From contig BSBM01000199.1 of the NCBI GenBank assembly GCA_027924585.1, positions 12,714,501-12,778,500 on the forward strand: a stretch of 64,000 nucleotides of DNA, in the 5' to 3' direction. Source of the stretch: Larix kaempferi (taxonomy: Eukaryota > Streptophyta > Pinopsida > Pinales > Pinaceae). The notes under the pieces were generated by a model, which was not told the DNA's origin, made no database searches, and saw nothing but the letters and a program-made list of their open reading frames with translations. Shown here in pieces: positions 11,706 to 24,012 of the stretch; positions within the stretch are counted from its first letter, which is position 1; every line of letters starts with the position of its first letter. The translations under genes were made by a program, and so were the position numbers.

Positions 11706-14016
11706 TTTTGGCTCTACATTTTCTAGAAACTGAAGTGTATATATCTGCAAACATCTTTAATTTGTGTGTTATATTTCTTTTTCTAAGATATACGAAATGA
11801 AATTTTTCTATGTGGCTTTGTGTAGGGAAATCCTAACCTATTAAAGGTATCTAACTTCTACCATGGCCTCGAATTGGAACAACAACCAAAAATTTCAATG
11901 ATTCACAGAGAACTACAACAAGAAATTATATATCAACTCAACCCAACTGAGTTATAAAATATATGAAAATAACAAAACAAAAAAGCCATGAATTTCATTA
12001 TTTGTTTGTTAAATCCTTTTTCCTAAAAGGATCAAACTAGGAGAACTATTACCTTAGGTGTGAGTAGTGTGAGGTATCATTACCGTTGAAATGAATTTCT
12101 CTTCAAGGAGGATTCGATCCTTTGGTGTGGGGATGAGAGATACATTTGATTGTTTGAATGGTATCGAGTCGAATTATTTGTTCGAACTACAACTACTTAG
12201 AGAAATATTTGAATATTTTTTCCTCAAGTGTTGATGTCGGTGTCAGGAATTTTGCGATGAGCGATAATTGGCGCTAATAGATATGGCTAAGTGCATATTG
12301 TAAGTTAGTAAGAACCTCACTCCCACGTTTATCAGGACCAAACATGAAAATTATGTGCTTTTGGCTGTGGCGAAGAGCGATTGCGTTCACCCGTCGCATT
12401 TGAGCTAGAACTGCAATCCAAAAACTTCAGCTACCTAGGGTTTGTTTTAAGGTGTTTTGGGTTGGATATTGTGTGTTTAGAGCTTAATAATGTTCATTTG
12501 AGGTATTTTGTGTCAATCACTACTACATTTTTGGAATTTTTGTTGTAATTTACCTTAATTAGAGACAATGTTCGACAAAAGATAGAGAGAATGACTATTC
12601 TCAACAAACTTTGGTGTTGTTTCATTGGACATGCTCTGCTTAGCATGTCATGGCATCTTATTTTCTAATATTTTTTTAACTTGGAAACTTCGCATGGAAG
12701 TTTTGTGTTGCAGTCTCTAACATAACATTTTTATGTTTGATAGTTTGAATCAATCTTGTAGCCATAGATACCAAGGGCTTCAAGTTGAAAGTCTTGAAAT
12801 TCCCTTTCCCAAGGACAGACAAATGATGGTTGATGATGTCAGGGATTCTAGTGGACTGGAGAAGGTAATTTTGATGGAGCCATGCAGATCCTCTACTCAG
12901 TTAAGCGTCTCATATCTTCTAATTAGCATATTCTTTCAAGCAGATTGGTATTGTGTGAATTATTTTTTCGTAATGCACTGTTTGAGTTTGTGCTATGGGT
13001 CAATATTTATAGTCCTCTTTGTTACCCAAGTGTGTAATTTAATATAAGATAACATACTTTGTTGTCTATCTTTTTTATATGGCATGTGCCTCTTTTATTT
13101 GAAATTTGTAACAGGCCAATCATATCAAGTATCTCACACATTACTTATAAAATAACGTATCGCAGTAAAGGGTACTTGATCAATATGTCAACATGTAATG
13201 TTGCACGTAACTACAACATAATTGAGCATTAGAATATGTGTAGTATTGAAGCAAAGATTTGATGTGTGAACAAAAACCAGAGAGTAATAATGATGTTTAG
13301 CATAATTGTGTGGTAAGTAAGAGAAATATTGTTTAGCGTAATCAATTTCTAAATTGCTCATAAACAAGCCATCAATTTGTTGTAAAAAATTACAGTTATA
13401 AAATGTATAAGTATAATAACTTTACCAATTTATGCCTTCCTTCCAAGTCCATTAGTGTTTTGTCAATTAAATAATCGATATGCAAATAGTACAAACACAC
13501 TAACAAAAACAATGAATCTCTAGCAAACTAACCTGTAGCATTGATCACCATAATCATGCATTCTACTGTGAAGAGCGTGGGAGTTTAAGATCATAAAAAC
13601 AAGCAAAGGAGGTAGCACAACTAGGATTTTAAGATCATATAAAGAGGCAAAGGAAGTGGCATAACCGTCAAAGCAATGACTCCCTACAGGAAGTGAGAGA
13701 TCATGGCAGTGGCTTCCAGCACGGTAGCACTGCATGAGGATACCGGAAATCATCCAAACAACTAATGTTGAAATATTAATTCTAGAATTAATCTAGTCTT
13801 TCAAATTTTCACTTGCCAAAACATAAGAAAATAATCCTTAGTTTTCTTTTGGCTCGGGATTAGGCCAAAAAAGAGGCAAAATTTGTTGATAGGTGGATAA
13901 AGCGGCTCTACTTATACGATTGGTTGAGAAAATAAAGACAAATATAAAATGTAGGATAATTTTTTTTAGTTTTGTGTCATTTAATGAAATAACAACATAG
14001 CAATTGCAAGATATTC
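11706..14016. other. No supported gene; one weak exon-like block
   Basis: Mostly AT-rich and featureless. Bases 12760-12866 look faintly exon-like: TTGTAG acceptor, an open frame rich in charged residues (YQGLQVESLEIPFPKDRQ), and AAGGTAATTT donor at the end. It is too short to assign. A roughly 60-bp imperfect direct repeat (TTTAAGATCATA...GGCAAAGGA) lies at 13574-13660. Confidence 0.3.
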
Positions 14017-15459
14017 TGTTGGATATCTTATTAATACTGAGAGGGGTTTTGAATCAGTATTAAGCGTGGTTTTAAATAATTTTCACTTCTACCAAATTCA
14101 AACAGTACTTATATTATGTATTCACCATAAACAATGCCATTCATCAACACATGCATAAGACAAAGAACACAAAGATTTAATGTGGAAACCCAAACAAGAG
14201 AAAACCACAGAATGCTTTCTTATATAATAAATATTACATTCATAGGAAGCACCAACTTCCAAGATTCTCCAGCACTGACTGGAAGGAGGATCCAACCCCC
14301 TGATTTATAGGATTCAGCCTAAAGGAATCACCAACTCCCTCATTTACCAGCACCAACTAGGAGGCACCGACCCCCTTGATTTATAGGCTCCAACCTGAAG
14401 GAAGCTCCAACTACCTGTCCTTTCCCTGTCTCGCCACCCTGATATGACTGTAGAATTTCTTGTTGTTGTTTGTTGATATGCACACAATTCAGACTTATTG
14501 CATTACTTTCCTTTGTTTGCGCGTTCTATATGCTTTGTTCTACGCAATTGGTGTACTTTATCATCATTTCATCTCATACTTCACTTCTCTGCTTCAATAT
14601 CGCACACTAGTTCTCATATTTCATATGCTTTTGTAAAGTACGCATTGTTCAACATATTTTTCTATTTATGTGCATTTGCATATTCATCCAATTCTATGCA
14701 TCGTCTATTGTACTGTGCTTTTGCTCTTGCGCACTTGTCTCATATACAATATCATCCCACGCATCATCTATTGTACTACTCTTATGTTCTTGCACACTTG
14801 GCTCTCTGCTAAATCATGTTGTTCTGGATCAACGATCCATTGATACCCCAATAATTTGAAGCTTTCCAATTCAATATAATATCTCTTGTTCATCTTCAAG
14901 CTTACAATTCACTCACCAACTTGGCTTCTTATTTATACTCAACTTGTTCAAACAATGTGTCCACAAGTTGGACAATAACATTCTTTCTTCATTTCTTCAC
15001 GTTCAAGCTTACTCACGCATCTGCCACTTGTCTTGATCTGTACAATTGAGGTATCATTACTTGTGAGTCATGCGCACACTAGTTCCTTAACATAGTAGGA
15101 CTTGTGCACTTGGGAACCACTATGTGTTTGGTCTTGCGCCCTTGAAGTACCATCGCTTGGTGGGTCCTGCGCACTTCCGATTCTTGCATACATTTCCAAC
15201 CATCTCTCACTTTCAAGAGTCCTGCACACTTCCAATTCTTGCATACATTTTCAACCATCTCTCACTTCCAAGAGTCCTTCGCACTTCCGAGACTTGTCCA
15301 ACCACCTCTCACTTCCAAGACTTATCCAACCACCTCTTTGACATCAAATTTGAAGTACCACAACTAGATGGAACTTGTGCACATAGTTCTATGTACTTCT
15401 TCAAACTGGCACATGGATACTAGGTCCTCTTTGACATCAATGACAACCAAATTTCAACA
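14017..15459 (-). repeat. 3' LTR of the minus-strand copia element
   Basis: On the plus strand it runs from TGTTGGATATC to TTTCAACA, about 1443 bp, and aligns with the LTR at 24275-26428 at both ends: TCTTATTAATACT at the left, GACATCAATGACAACCAA at the right. It contains short internal tandem units around 15180-15345 (CTTGCATACATTT and CCAACCACCTCTCACTTCCA blocks). Frames inside it are not genes. Confidence 0.85.
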
Positions 15460-15460
15460 A

Positions 15461-15472
15461 TCTCCCCCTTTT
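15461..15472 (-). promoter_or_regulatory. Polypurine tract of the copia element
   Basis: Read on the minus strand, AAAAGGGGGAGA lies directly before the 3' LTR, the position where plus-strand DNA synthesis is primed. Confidence 0.7.
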
Positions 15473-16262
15473 GCATTGATGTCAACAATTTATGAATCCG
15501 TGCTCCTCCTGATCTTGAATTCCTCTGTTCTATTTGCACACGGTACTCCCCATGTGTTCTTGCTAGTTTGAACCTTTGCTCTATTGCGCAACCTTCATTA
15601 AGTACTTCTCTATTTTTTTTCATTTTTGCGCAGTTCCAATTTAGTTCTATGTCATGGATACATGCTTCATATTATCTCTCCCCCTTTGACATCAATGGAA
15701 AAGAGGTGATTTCCATGTACAATTTCAGGTTCCCTTCTGAACTTATACTTCGGCTTTGCATTGGAATTCATGTTGTTGTTTGTTTCAATTAATCCACCTG
15801 GCTTCATGCTTTATTCCCTTTCCATTTTTTCTTAATGGTGTGCAGCGCTCAGTCACCCTGCAACTTGTATATTTATCATTGTTTTTGTAGTTGTCTCTGT
15901 TAAAGATATGCTCCCCCTGCATAGTTTCCAATTTCCTTTTAACTTGATCTTATGTTCTTGTCACATTTAACCTTTTGCTCAAATATTACTCATTCATGCT
16001 TTCATTCCTATCTCTTCTATTGCACACAATACAGTGCTCCCGTGCCTTTATTCCATCTTTTCGAGGATCTCATCATGTTATGGACTAGGAACAAATCCTA
16101 GTTTCAGTATGAGATATTCGAACGTGCTGCAATCTATTCCGTCGTGTCTACATATTCCAATATGACAGTATTTCCGGTGACATGTTCTCTCACAAAATGC
16201 TATTTGATAGGAATATGTTTACGGTTTTGGAGTGCATAACAAGATTTTTTGAAATGATAATC
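15473..16262 (-). pseudogene. Copia pol 3' end: RNase H C-terminus
   Basis: Read on the minus strand from 16262, the translation gives the standard copia RNase H tail: a KHIPIK..HFVREHV segment and then YVDTTE, where functional copies continue into the conserved element C-terminus. In-frame stops replace residues twice within 60 codons. The part from about 16085 down to 15473 is 3' non-coding and includes a second CTCCCCCTTT tract near 15680. The upstream half of the domain continues at 20517 across the nested gypsy insertion, whose TAATC duplication marks the break. Confidence 0.75.
16258..16262. other. Target-site duplication TAATC (left)
   Basis: Identical to bases 20512-20516 on the far side of the nested gypsy element. 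Joining the two sides restores the copia RNase H sequence. Confidence 0.9.
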
Positions 16263-16636
16263 TGTTAGGAACCTATGTCAACCCTTCTCTTTACTATGTT
16301 AGTATATTGTTGTTGGACGCATATGCTTTGTAAGTCGTCCCGTAGTATTTGTTGATCCATAGTTTATATTAGCCCATAGTATTGGACGCATATGCTTTGT
16401 AAGTCGTCCCGTAGTATTATATGTCCCATGGTTTTGACTCATAGTATTGGGCATAGACTTAGTATATAAGTGTGTGTTGAGGTCATTGAAGGCACCGTGA
16501 AGTTAATTGTATTGAGCTTGCTCAAAGGAGGTTGCCCCCTCGAAGTGGCCTGTGATCAATATAAAAGTGATTCTGAGTTCTATTATTTCTGATATCTCGT
16601 GTATTTGGATTAATTAATTATTGCAGGTTCATCACA
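16263..16636 (+). repeat. 5' LTR of the nested gypsy element
   Basis: TGTTAGGAACC...TTCATCACA. Contains the TTGGACGCATATGC / GTCGTCCCGTAGTATT block twice and a TATATAAG box at 16463. It lacks a 13-bp segment present in the 3' LTR, best explained by loss between short direct repeats (CCCATAGTATTG). Confidence 0.92.
16463..16470 (+). promoter_or_regulatory. TATA box of the gypsy LTR
   Basis: TATATAAG, conserved at 20338-20345 in the other LTR. It is the likely Pol II promoter of the element. Confidence 0.65.
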
Positions 16637-16638
16637 TC

Positions 16639-16650
16639 TGGTATCAGAGC
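16639..16650 (+). promoter_or_regulatory. Primer binding site, initiator tRNA-Met
   Basis: TGGTATCAGAGC, two bases after the 5' LTR, is complementary to the 3' end of plant initiator tRNA-Met, the primer of reverse transcription. Confidence 0.95.
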
Positions 16651-17581
16651 ACTTTCTTGGGCTCGATGGGTGAAATTTCTGCCAATTTTTTTTTTCGCAT
16701 CTATTGCAGGTTCAGATTTGGGAATAATCCCTATCCGCTTAACTGTGGGAAGTACTTGGGCATAAGCCCTAAAACTCATTGTGAGGAGTACCACAAGAAC
16801 CCCAAAGTAGCTGGCCCATTGAGAGGACCTGCCAGCGAAAAGGGAAACGACCCCTACCTGATTGACTAGTTCCCACCCATGAGGTAAACCAAGAGCTGTC
16901 GTTTGTGGCAAAGCAGTTATCAGTTTTACCTGAGCCGTGGAGTGAGGGGTACTTCCCCAATACGCAAGCCATCAGACAGCATTGGTGGCCGAGTGAAACC
17001 CCTGAACTGTTAGGAAGCCGCACATACCTGGGGTCCATATCTACTTTTAGCTGGACTATTGTCGATCACTACTGCGTTGTTTCAGCTCCATTTTGCAAGC
17101 CGTTCCAGATCCAGCCATTTTCAATACATTCGGCACTATTCACTCTGTTTTTTGTCCATATCTCCCTTGTTTTCACTCTATTTCCCTTGAAATTTTCAGG
17201 GAACCCCTGTCATCCCATTCTGCATATTTCATTCTTGAGGACCCTATCCCCAATTCCCCTTCCCAAAGCCCAAAATCCCACATTTGTCTATTTTTAGGGT
17301 TTACCATAACTTCCTCAGATTTTACCCAATCACCTTCAAATTTTACCACAGAGTTCCTTTCTGAATTCTGCTTCTTTGTCCCTCTCTGCCAAATTTTCTC
17401 ATTCTATCACCCTGCTTCTGAAATCCCCCTTTTTGCTTTCTTGTCCTTTCGACAGTGTCCAAAATCTAGTCAAACCCCAATTACCCATCAAATTGTTTCC
17501 CCAATCCAAATTTTCCTTTACTAAATCAGCTTCTGTTTGTGTTTTTCTACCCATTCCACCAAAAAAAAAAAAAACCTGGTT
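16651..17581 (+). other. Long leader of the gypsy element
   Basis: Over 900 bp separate the PBS from gag. The first half (16700-17090) has higher complexity and open frames on both strands (16618-16911 minus, 16905-17297 plus) that match no retroelement domain I know. The second half is pyrimidine-rich, with an A-run at 17562-17575 just before the gag ATG. Captured host sequence is possible but unproven. Confidence 0.45.
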
Positions 17582-20095
17582 ATGGCTGTCACCCGTGCAG
17601 GAGCACACACCATGGAGGACGCACTTACAGCCATCCAAACCAAACTCCAAGATCTGGATGAAAAATTTCTCAACCTCCATCTTTAACATTCAGCCATGAA
17701 CAATACCAAACAGCCAGAATCTTTTGTAGCCACCGGGTTCTCTTCTTCCAGCAATTTTCGTGGGCCGAAGATTGATTTTCCTCGCTTCAATGGTACTGAT
17801 TCGACTGGATGGATATATCGAGCAGAACAATATTTCAGTCTGCATAATACTTCTGATGCCCAGAAAGTTCCACTTGCATCCTTTCATTTGGAACAGGAAT
17901 CCCTTCAATGGTACCGTTGGTACATCAAAGCTCATCCCGAGCCAAACTGGACAGATTTTTGCCAACTCATTTTGCCATGATTTGGTCCTAGTGCTTTTGA
18001 TGATTTCACAGGAGCACTCACTAAACTTCACCAAATTGGCACAGTGAGAGAGTATCAGACAGAATTTGAGAAATTGGCCAATCACACACAAGGATTTTCT
18101 AATGAATTCTACAGGAGTTGTTTTATCAGTGGTCTCAAGGATGAAATCTGCTCAGAGGTCAAATTGTTTTGTCCCAACACAATGATAGAAGATCTAGGGT
18201 TGGCTAAGCTAGCCGAGGACAAGATCGCAGCTCAACAACGCTCCAAACCCACCTTTGTTCCCTTCAGAAATATGGGTTCCCAACGACTTCCCATCACGCC
18301 TTCTCCTCAACCAACTCCTATCAAGCATTTGTCTGAAATAGAAATGCAGGCACGCCGAGAAAAAGGGCTTTGCTATAATTGTGATGAGAAATTCACTCGG
18401 GGACATAGATGTGTTCAACAAAAGCTCTATCTCTTGGATGTGGATTCTCCGCCTACCTTAGAACTTGGTGAAGAAGCTACAGATACAGTAGATGATCAGG
18501 TCGACATTCAACACCCGCTTGTTGACACCCCATCTCAAGACGACCCATCCGAGATCTCTCTCCATGATGTAACCGGCGTCACCACCCCACAAACAATGCG
18601 GGTCATGGGATACTTCAAGAAGCTCCCTCTTACCATACTCATTGATTCTGGTAACACTCATAACTTCATTGACCCTCGGATTTCCAAACAAGCTGATTGT
18701 TTTGTCCATCCTTGCTCCAACTTTGAAGTCATGGTTGCCAATGGGGGCACCTTACCTTGCAAGGGGAAGTGTCACAATGTGCGTATATCTATGGAATATT
18801 ATAACCTATGCTCTGACATGTTTGCCTTGTCCTTAGGCGGATGTGATGTGGTTTTGGGCGTTCAATGGTTACGTACACTTGGCCCAATCTTATGGGATTT
18901 TGCTGAACTTTAGATGCAGTTTAAAGTCAATGGGGCACAACACAAATTTATGGGCTTACAACTAGGGTCTCTCTGCATCATCAGTTCACATCGCCTAGAA
19001 AAAATCCTTAAGAAGAATTCACATGGTGTCATCGCTCAGCTCAATTCCATTCAGATGCACCCATCAACAGTCTCCACTACTTCCTTGGATAGATATGCAG
19101 GTATCCTTGCTGAACCACTACACTTGCTGCCTTCAAGAGACCTTTCCGGTAAGAATTTAGCCACATCTACCTCTCAGCAGGAAATGATGGCTATTTTGCA
19201 TGTAGTACAGAAGTGGCAACCATACCTATTAGGGAATTATTTCTGCATCAAGACTGATCTCCAGAGTCTGGAAAATTTTCTGGAACAATGGGTCTCCTCC
19301 CCAACACACCTGAAATGGGTTATCCAACTCATGGGTTATCCCTATGTGATCACTTACAAGAAGGGTAAGGACAATATGGTGGAAGATGCTCCTTCTCGCA
19401 CAATTGATGACCCAGTTTCTCTTACAACTCTTTCTCTACTTGTTCCAAATTGGTTGCCATATGTTCAACGGGGCTCTCTCTTCTATGAACTCCATGCTTC
19501 TTCATCAACAGGGCACTCTGGGTTCTGCAAAATGTATGACCAGGAATAATGTAACTTCTTTTGGCAGGGACTAAAAATGACAATTCAACAGATGGTGGCT
19601 GACAATGATACTTTCCAAGTCAACACCGGTGAAACGACACTCCTTTCGGGATTGCTCAAACCCTTTCCCATCCCTACACAGCTTTGGCCAACTATTTCTA
19701 TGGATTTCCTAGCAGCGCTCTGGTGGTACAATAGCACATCTCAAAGGACACCATATGAAGCAGTCTAAGGAAAAACACTGCCAGTTCTTCTTCCATACAT
19801 TCTTCGCAGCTCCCCAGTTCAGGCAATTGACTCGGTTCTTCGAAACCGCGATCAGATTCTTCTCATTCTGCAGGATAATCTTCACATGGCCAGAATTTGC
19901 CTGAAACAACAAGCCAATCAGCACCATTCTGAGCGCATTTTCCACGCAGCTAACAGGGTTCTTCTTCATCTACAACCTTCCAAGCAATCCTCCTTGACAC
20001 TCCAAAGGTGTCAGTGGCCCGAAATGCAACCCGAGGATGCTGCCGGGGAACTACTCCTTCAGATTCTGCAGCAATTTCTCCAACCAAAGCTTTGA
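17582..20095 (+). pseudogene. Gypsy gag-pol, RT and integrase cores deleted
   Basis: One frame runs the whole length, interrupted only by point stops at 17684, 17978, 18911, 19547 and 19766; at least three fit C-to-T changes. Order: Gag (FPRFNGTDSTGWIYRAEQYF from about 17780), a zinc knuckle C-x2-C-x7-H-x-C at 18371, and protease with the active Asp at 18644 (LIDSGNTHNFID). There follows an abrupt jump to an RNase H tail (QQEMMAILHVVQKWQPYLLG, with TDLQSL replacing the usual TDHQSL). Next come an integrase zinc region that has lost its Cys pair, then WPTISMDF with the first integrase Asp, then a jump to the post-core segment (TPYEAV). The RT palm with YxDD and the D-35-E part are absent. Both deletions keep the reading frame, which suggests the shortened form arose while still translated (inference). 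Confidence 0.9.
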
Positions 20096-20111
20096 GGACA
20101 AAGCTTTTTCT

Positions 20112-20124
20112 AAGGGAGTGGGGA
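20112..20124 (+). promoter_or_regulatory. Polypurine tract of the gypsy element
   Basis: AAGGGAGTGGGGA lies directly before the 3' LTR. Confidence 0.75.
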
Positions 20125-20511
20125 TGTTAGGAACCTATGTCAACCCTTCTCTTTACTATGTTAGTATATTGTTGTTGGACGCATATGCTTTGTAGGTCGT
20201 CCCGTAGTATTTGTTGATCCGTAGTTTATATTAGCCCAAAGTATTGACCCATAGTATTGGACGCATATGCTTTGTAAGTCGTCCCGTGGTATTATATGTC
20301 CCATGGTTTTGACTCATAGTATTGGGCATAGACTTAGTATATAAGTGTGTGTTGAGGTCATTGAAGGCACTGTGAAGTTAATTTTATTGAGCTTGCTCAA
20401 AGGAGGTTGCCCCCTCGAAGTGGCCCGTGATCAATATAAAAGTGATTCTGAGTTCTATTATTTCTGATATCTTGTGTATTTGCATTAATTAATTATTGCA
20501 GGTTCATCACA
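20125..20511 (+). repeat. 3' LTR of the nested gypsy element
   Basis: TGTTAGGAACC...TTCATCACA, 387 bp, matching the LTR at 16263 except for about eight substitutions and an extra 13 bp. Followed directly by the duplicated TAATC at 20512-20516. Confidence 0.93.
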
Positions 20512-20516
20512 TAATC

Positions 20517-23500
20517 GCACTTGTGTTGTCACATAAAATTGGTATGGGTTGATCAAGCTTCACTTGGAAATCCTTTGAGGCTTGTTTCATCCACAGAACT
20601 TGCACACAACAGGATACTGTTGTGATATATTTGGATTCTACTATAGATAGAGCTACTAAGGGTTGTTTTTAGCTTATCCAAGATACTAGGCAATTTCCTA
20701 GGAAAAATGTAGCTTCGCTTGTGCTTCTTCTGTCATCAATACTACTTTCCTAGTCTACATTTGTATATGCTACTAATTTCATATCATTACTTGATGGATA
20801 CCACAAGCCAAAGTTTAAGGTTCCTTTCAAATATCTAAAAATCCTTTTTACTGCTTGAACATGTGTTTATTTGGGTGTTGCTTGAAATCTTGCAACCAGT
20901 CCCATAGCTTGCAGTATGTCTGGTCTTGAGGATGTTACATATAATAAGCTTCCAATCATTGATCTGTAGATTTTTTTATCTACTTTATTTGCTTCATCCT
21001 CTTTGCTTAATTTGCAACTAGGGATCATGGGTGTACATACTAGTTTTCAATCATCCATATTGAATTTATTTAACATTTATTTCACATATTTGGTTTGAGA
21101 AATGAAGATACCATTATCAAGTTGAGATATTTGGAGTCCAAGAAATAAAGGTAGTTCTTCAAGCATATATATTTCAAACTCCTTTTGCATGTCCTTAGTA
21201 AATTGTTGACTCGAACTGTCATTATCACTTCCAAAAATGATATCATATACATATACTTCAACAATAATCATATTTTCATGCTGAATTTTTATGTATAGGT
21301 TATTGTCTACATTACCCCTTTTAAAGCCCTATTGTTGCATATATTTGTCTAATCTTGAATACCAAACTCTAGGTTCTTGCTTGAGTCTAGACAGAGCTTT
21401 CTTCAATCGGTAAACATAGTCTTTATTATCTAAAAGAGAGAATCCTTATGGTTGTTCTATGTACACTTCTTCTTTTAGTTCTCCATTTAAAAATGTTGAC
21501 TTTACATCCATTTGATATACAGTGATGTTTTTAGAACAGGTTTAGGCCAATATCAACCTAATTGATTCCATCCATGCTATAGGAGCGAAGGTTTCTTCAA
21601 AATATATTCCTTCAATCTGCACATATCCCTTGCATACCAAGCTTGCATTATTTCTAACTACTTGTCCTTCCTCATTAAGTTTGTTCCTAAATACCCATTT
21701 AGTGCCAATAACATTTTTTTTGGGGACTTGGAACAAGTTTCCTGGTCCGATTCTTTTTAATCTAGTTTAATTCTTCTTCCATAGCTTTGACACAGTGCTC
21801 ATTAGTTCTGGATTCCTCAAACAGTCTGGTTCTATTTCGGACAACAATGAAAGATGAACCTCTTCAGCCGTATTTTTTAAGTACCTCCTTCTAGTTCCTA
21901 CACCAGCATTCTTATCTCCAATAATCAAATCCTTAGAATGATTCTTTTGAACATATCTGGAAGGGCCCTTTGAATCCAATCTCCCTTTTTCTAGTACACC
22001 TTGATATGTCTTGTCTTGTTATTCTCTCGTCTCTTCATTTTCTAGCAGGTCCTCAGATACTTGTTCAAATAATGACTAATCTTCATCATCCTCTATTATC
22101 ATGTGAATGAATAATTAATCTACCTTTACGTATGAACTTTCTACCATCTTCCTTAGTCGTAAATTGTAGCACTTGTATGCTTTGCTTCTAGTGGCATATC
22201 CAAGAAAGATTCCTTCGTCAGATTTGGAGTCAAATTTTCTCTAGTTTTCATCGTTTCTCTTGATATATCACTTGCTTCCAAACACTCTAAAATGCTTGAC
22301 AATGGATGGCCTGCCTTTCCAAATTTCATAAGAAGTCAAGTTACTATTTTTCTGTATCTGACATATGTTATGAATGTGTATAGCTGTATCAATAGCATGA
22401 GTCCAAAAAATATCTGATAATTTTGAATAATTTAACATTGTTCTAGCCATTTTCTGCATAGTTTTGTTCTTCCTTTTCTGCTACTCCATTTTGTTGTGGA
22501 GTTCTAGCAGCTGAGAAGTGTCTTCTCATTCCATGTTTTTCACAAAAATATTTGAATTTTTTTGAAGTGTATTCACCTCCATTGTCCGATCTTAAACACT
22601 TAATCCTTAATTCAATTTCATCCTCAACTACTTCTTTAAAAATTTGGAAGCATTCAAATGTCTCTGACTTCTATTTAAGGAAGAAGAGCCATGTCATTCT
22701 AATATAATCATCAATGAAAAGAAGGAAATAGGGATCACCATTTAACCCTTTGGTTCTCATTGGACCGCAAACATTAGTATGCACTAGCTCCAATGGTTTT
22801 GTTGTAGAGTATTATTTTGTCTTAAAGCTTACTCTTGTTTGCTTTCCGTGCAAACAGGATTCAGGAGTTTCGTGATTTTTGGAATATCTCTTAAAACTGG
22901 TTTCTTACTGATTCCTACCAAATTATCAAAATTGATATGCCCCAATATTCTATTCCAGAGCCAAATTTCATCTATTTGTCCCATGCAACATTTTTCTTCC
23001 TTTATTTTGTCTAGAAAGTATACACTATTAGGGATTCTAGATGTCGTTGCAACTATTATGCATGTATACTTATTTTTTATTTTGCATTTCTTTGAATCAA
23101 AAGTAAGAGTATGTCCTTGATCACACTTTTGGATTACGCTAAGAAGATTGCGCCTCATATTTTCAACCAATAAGGCATTCTCTGCTTTGGTTCTCTTATT
23201 CCCTGGGATTACTAAGCCCTTTCCTAGAATTTTGGCAAAGCCACTATCTCCAAATTAGAAATTGCCTCCTTTTTCTTCCCTATATTTTAGGAAACTGCCT
23301 TTGTTCCTTGTCATGTGTTTAGAACAACCATTTCCAATGTACCATTTCCCTTTTTTTCTTTTGGGCATGTAAAACCAGGCTACATCCTTCTTAATGGAGT
23401 TGGTCTTTCTGGAGTTCTGCAGGATCGATTTTAATGGGGATGTTTTTGGTTTCAGCCAATTGCACAGTAGTCCTGACTATTGTGACCATGGTTGTGACAT

Positions 23501-24012
23501 TTATATCATTCACCATCTAAATTCAGTGGGGCAAATGAATTGAAATTTTCTTTTGAGGTTTCAGCTAATATTTTGATATTGTTTTTTCTAGGACTGGCCT
23601 TATTCCAAATGTTATCTTTTCTAGTATTTGCATTCACATGTGCTTTGCGGTTTACTACCTTATGACCAAAATTATTACAAAAGTAGTAGTTTCCTAAAAA
23701 GAGAGTTTGATACCTTGCTAGATGAGTTCTTCTAAATTGCACGATTCTCGTGTCCTTGTGCAATGACTCCTTGTCATTTTCTCCAAACTTCTGATCTTTA
23801 TTTGGAATATAAATCTTGAGTACATCAGCGAAACTTCTTGCTTTTGTTTCATAGGTTGAGTTTGAACCTTCATAGTCCATTTCTAACAGATTTTTAGTGT
23901 TGTGTCTGAATTTTTGTCTAAACTCCAACTGGATGCTTTCCCTTTGTAAATATCTTTTTAGAGAAGTGACCTCAACCTCTAGCTTCTCGCATTTTTCTTC
24001 CTTTTGTTTCAA
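20517..24012 (-). pseudogene. Copia gag-pol remnant (minus strand)
   Basis: Read right to left. Gag (23506-24012) has a damaged zinc knuckle (YFCNNFGHK with later Cys lost). Protease near 23320 reads WYIGNGCSKHMT, so the catalytic Asp of DSG is gone. The GAG-pre-integrase zinc region (22829-23170) reads LWNRILGHINFDNL, with His lost from LWH. Integrase pieces include 22268-22459 (ARTMLNYSKL). The RT start is at 21542-21736 (GTKWVFRNKLNEEGQV), and RT palm and connection at 21077-21271 carry YVYD in place of YVDD. RNase H follows down to 20517 (CDNTSAI at the break). Many stops and frameshifts separate these pieces. Each key active site I could check is mutated, so this copy is dead. Confidence 0.9.

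Larger units (their letters stand above)
16263..20511 (+). mobile_element. Nested, internally deleted Ty3/gypsy element
   Basis: A 4249-bp element with LTRs of 374 and 387 bp, PBS, leader, a gag-pol frame and a polypurine tract, flanked by a perfect 5-bp duplication (TAATC). The RT core and most of the integrase core are missing, so it cannot move by itself. The two LTRs differ by about eight substitutions plus one 13-bp indel (hand count), roughly 2 percent, so it inserted much later than its host copia element decayed. The gag and protease resemble chromoviruses (CYNCDEKF...GHRC finger), but no chromodomain is left. Confidence 0.93.

Noticed and set aside
12518-12545. CACTACTACATTTTTGG, possible CACTA-transposon terminus
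   Set aside because: No matching inverted terminus or 3-bp duplication found downstream.
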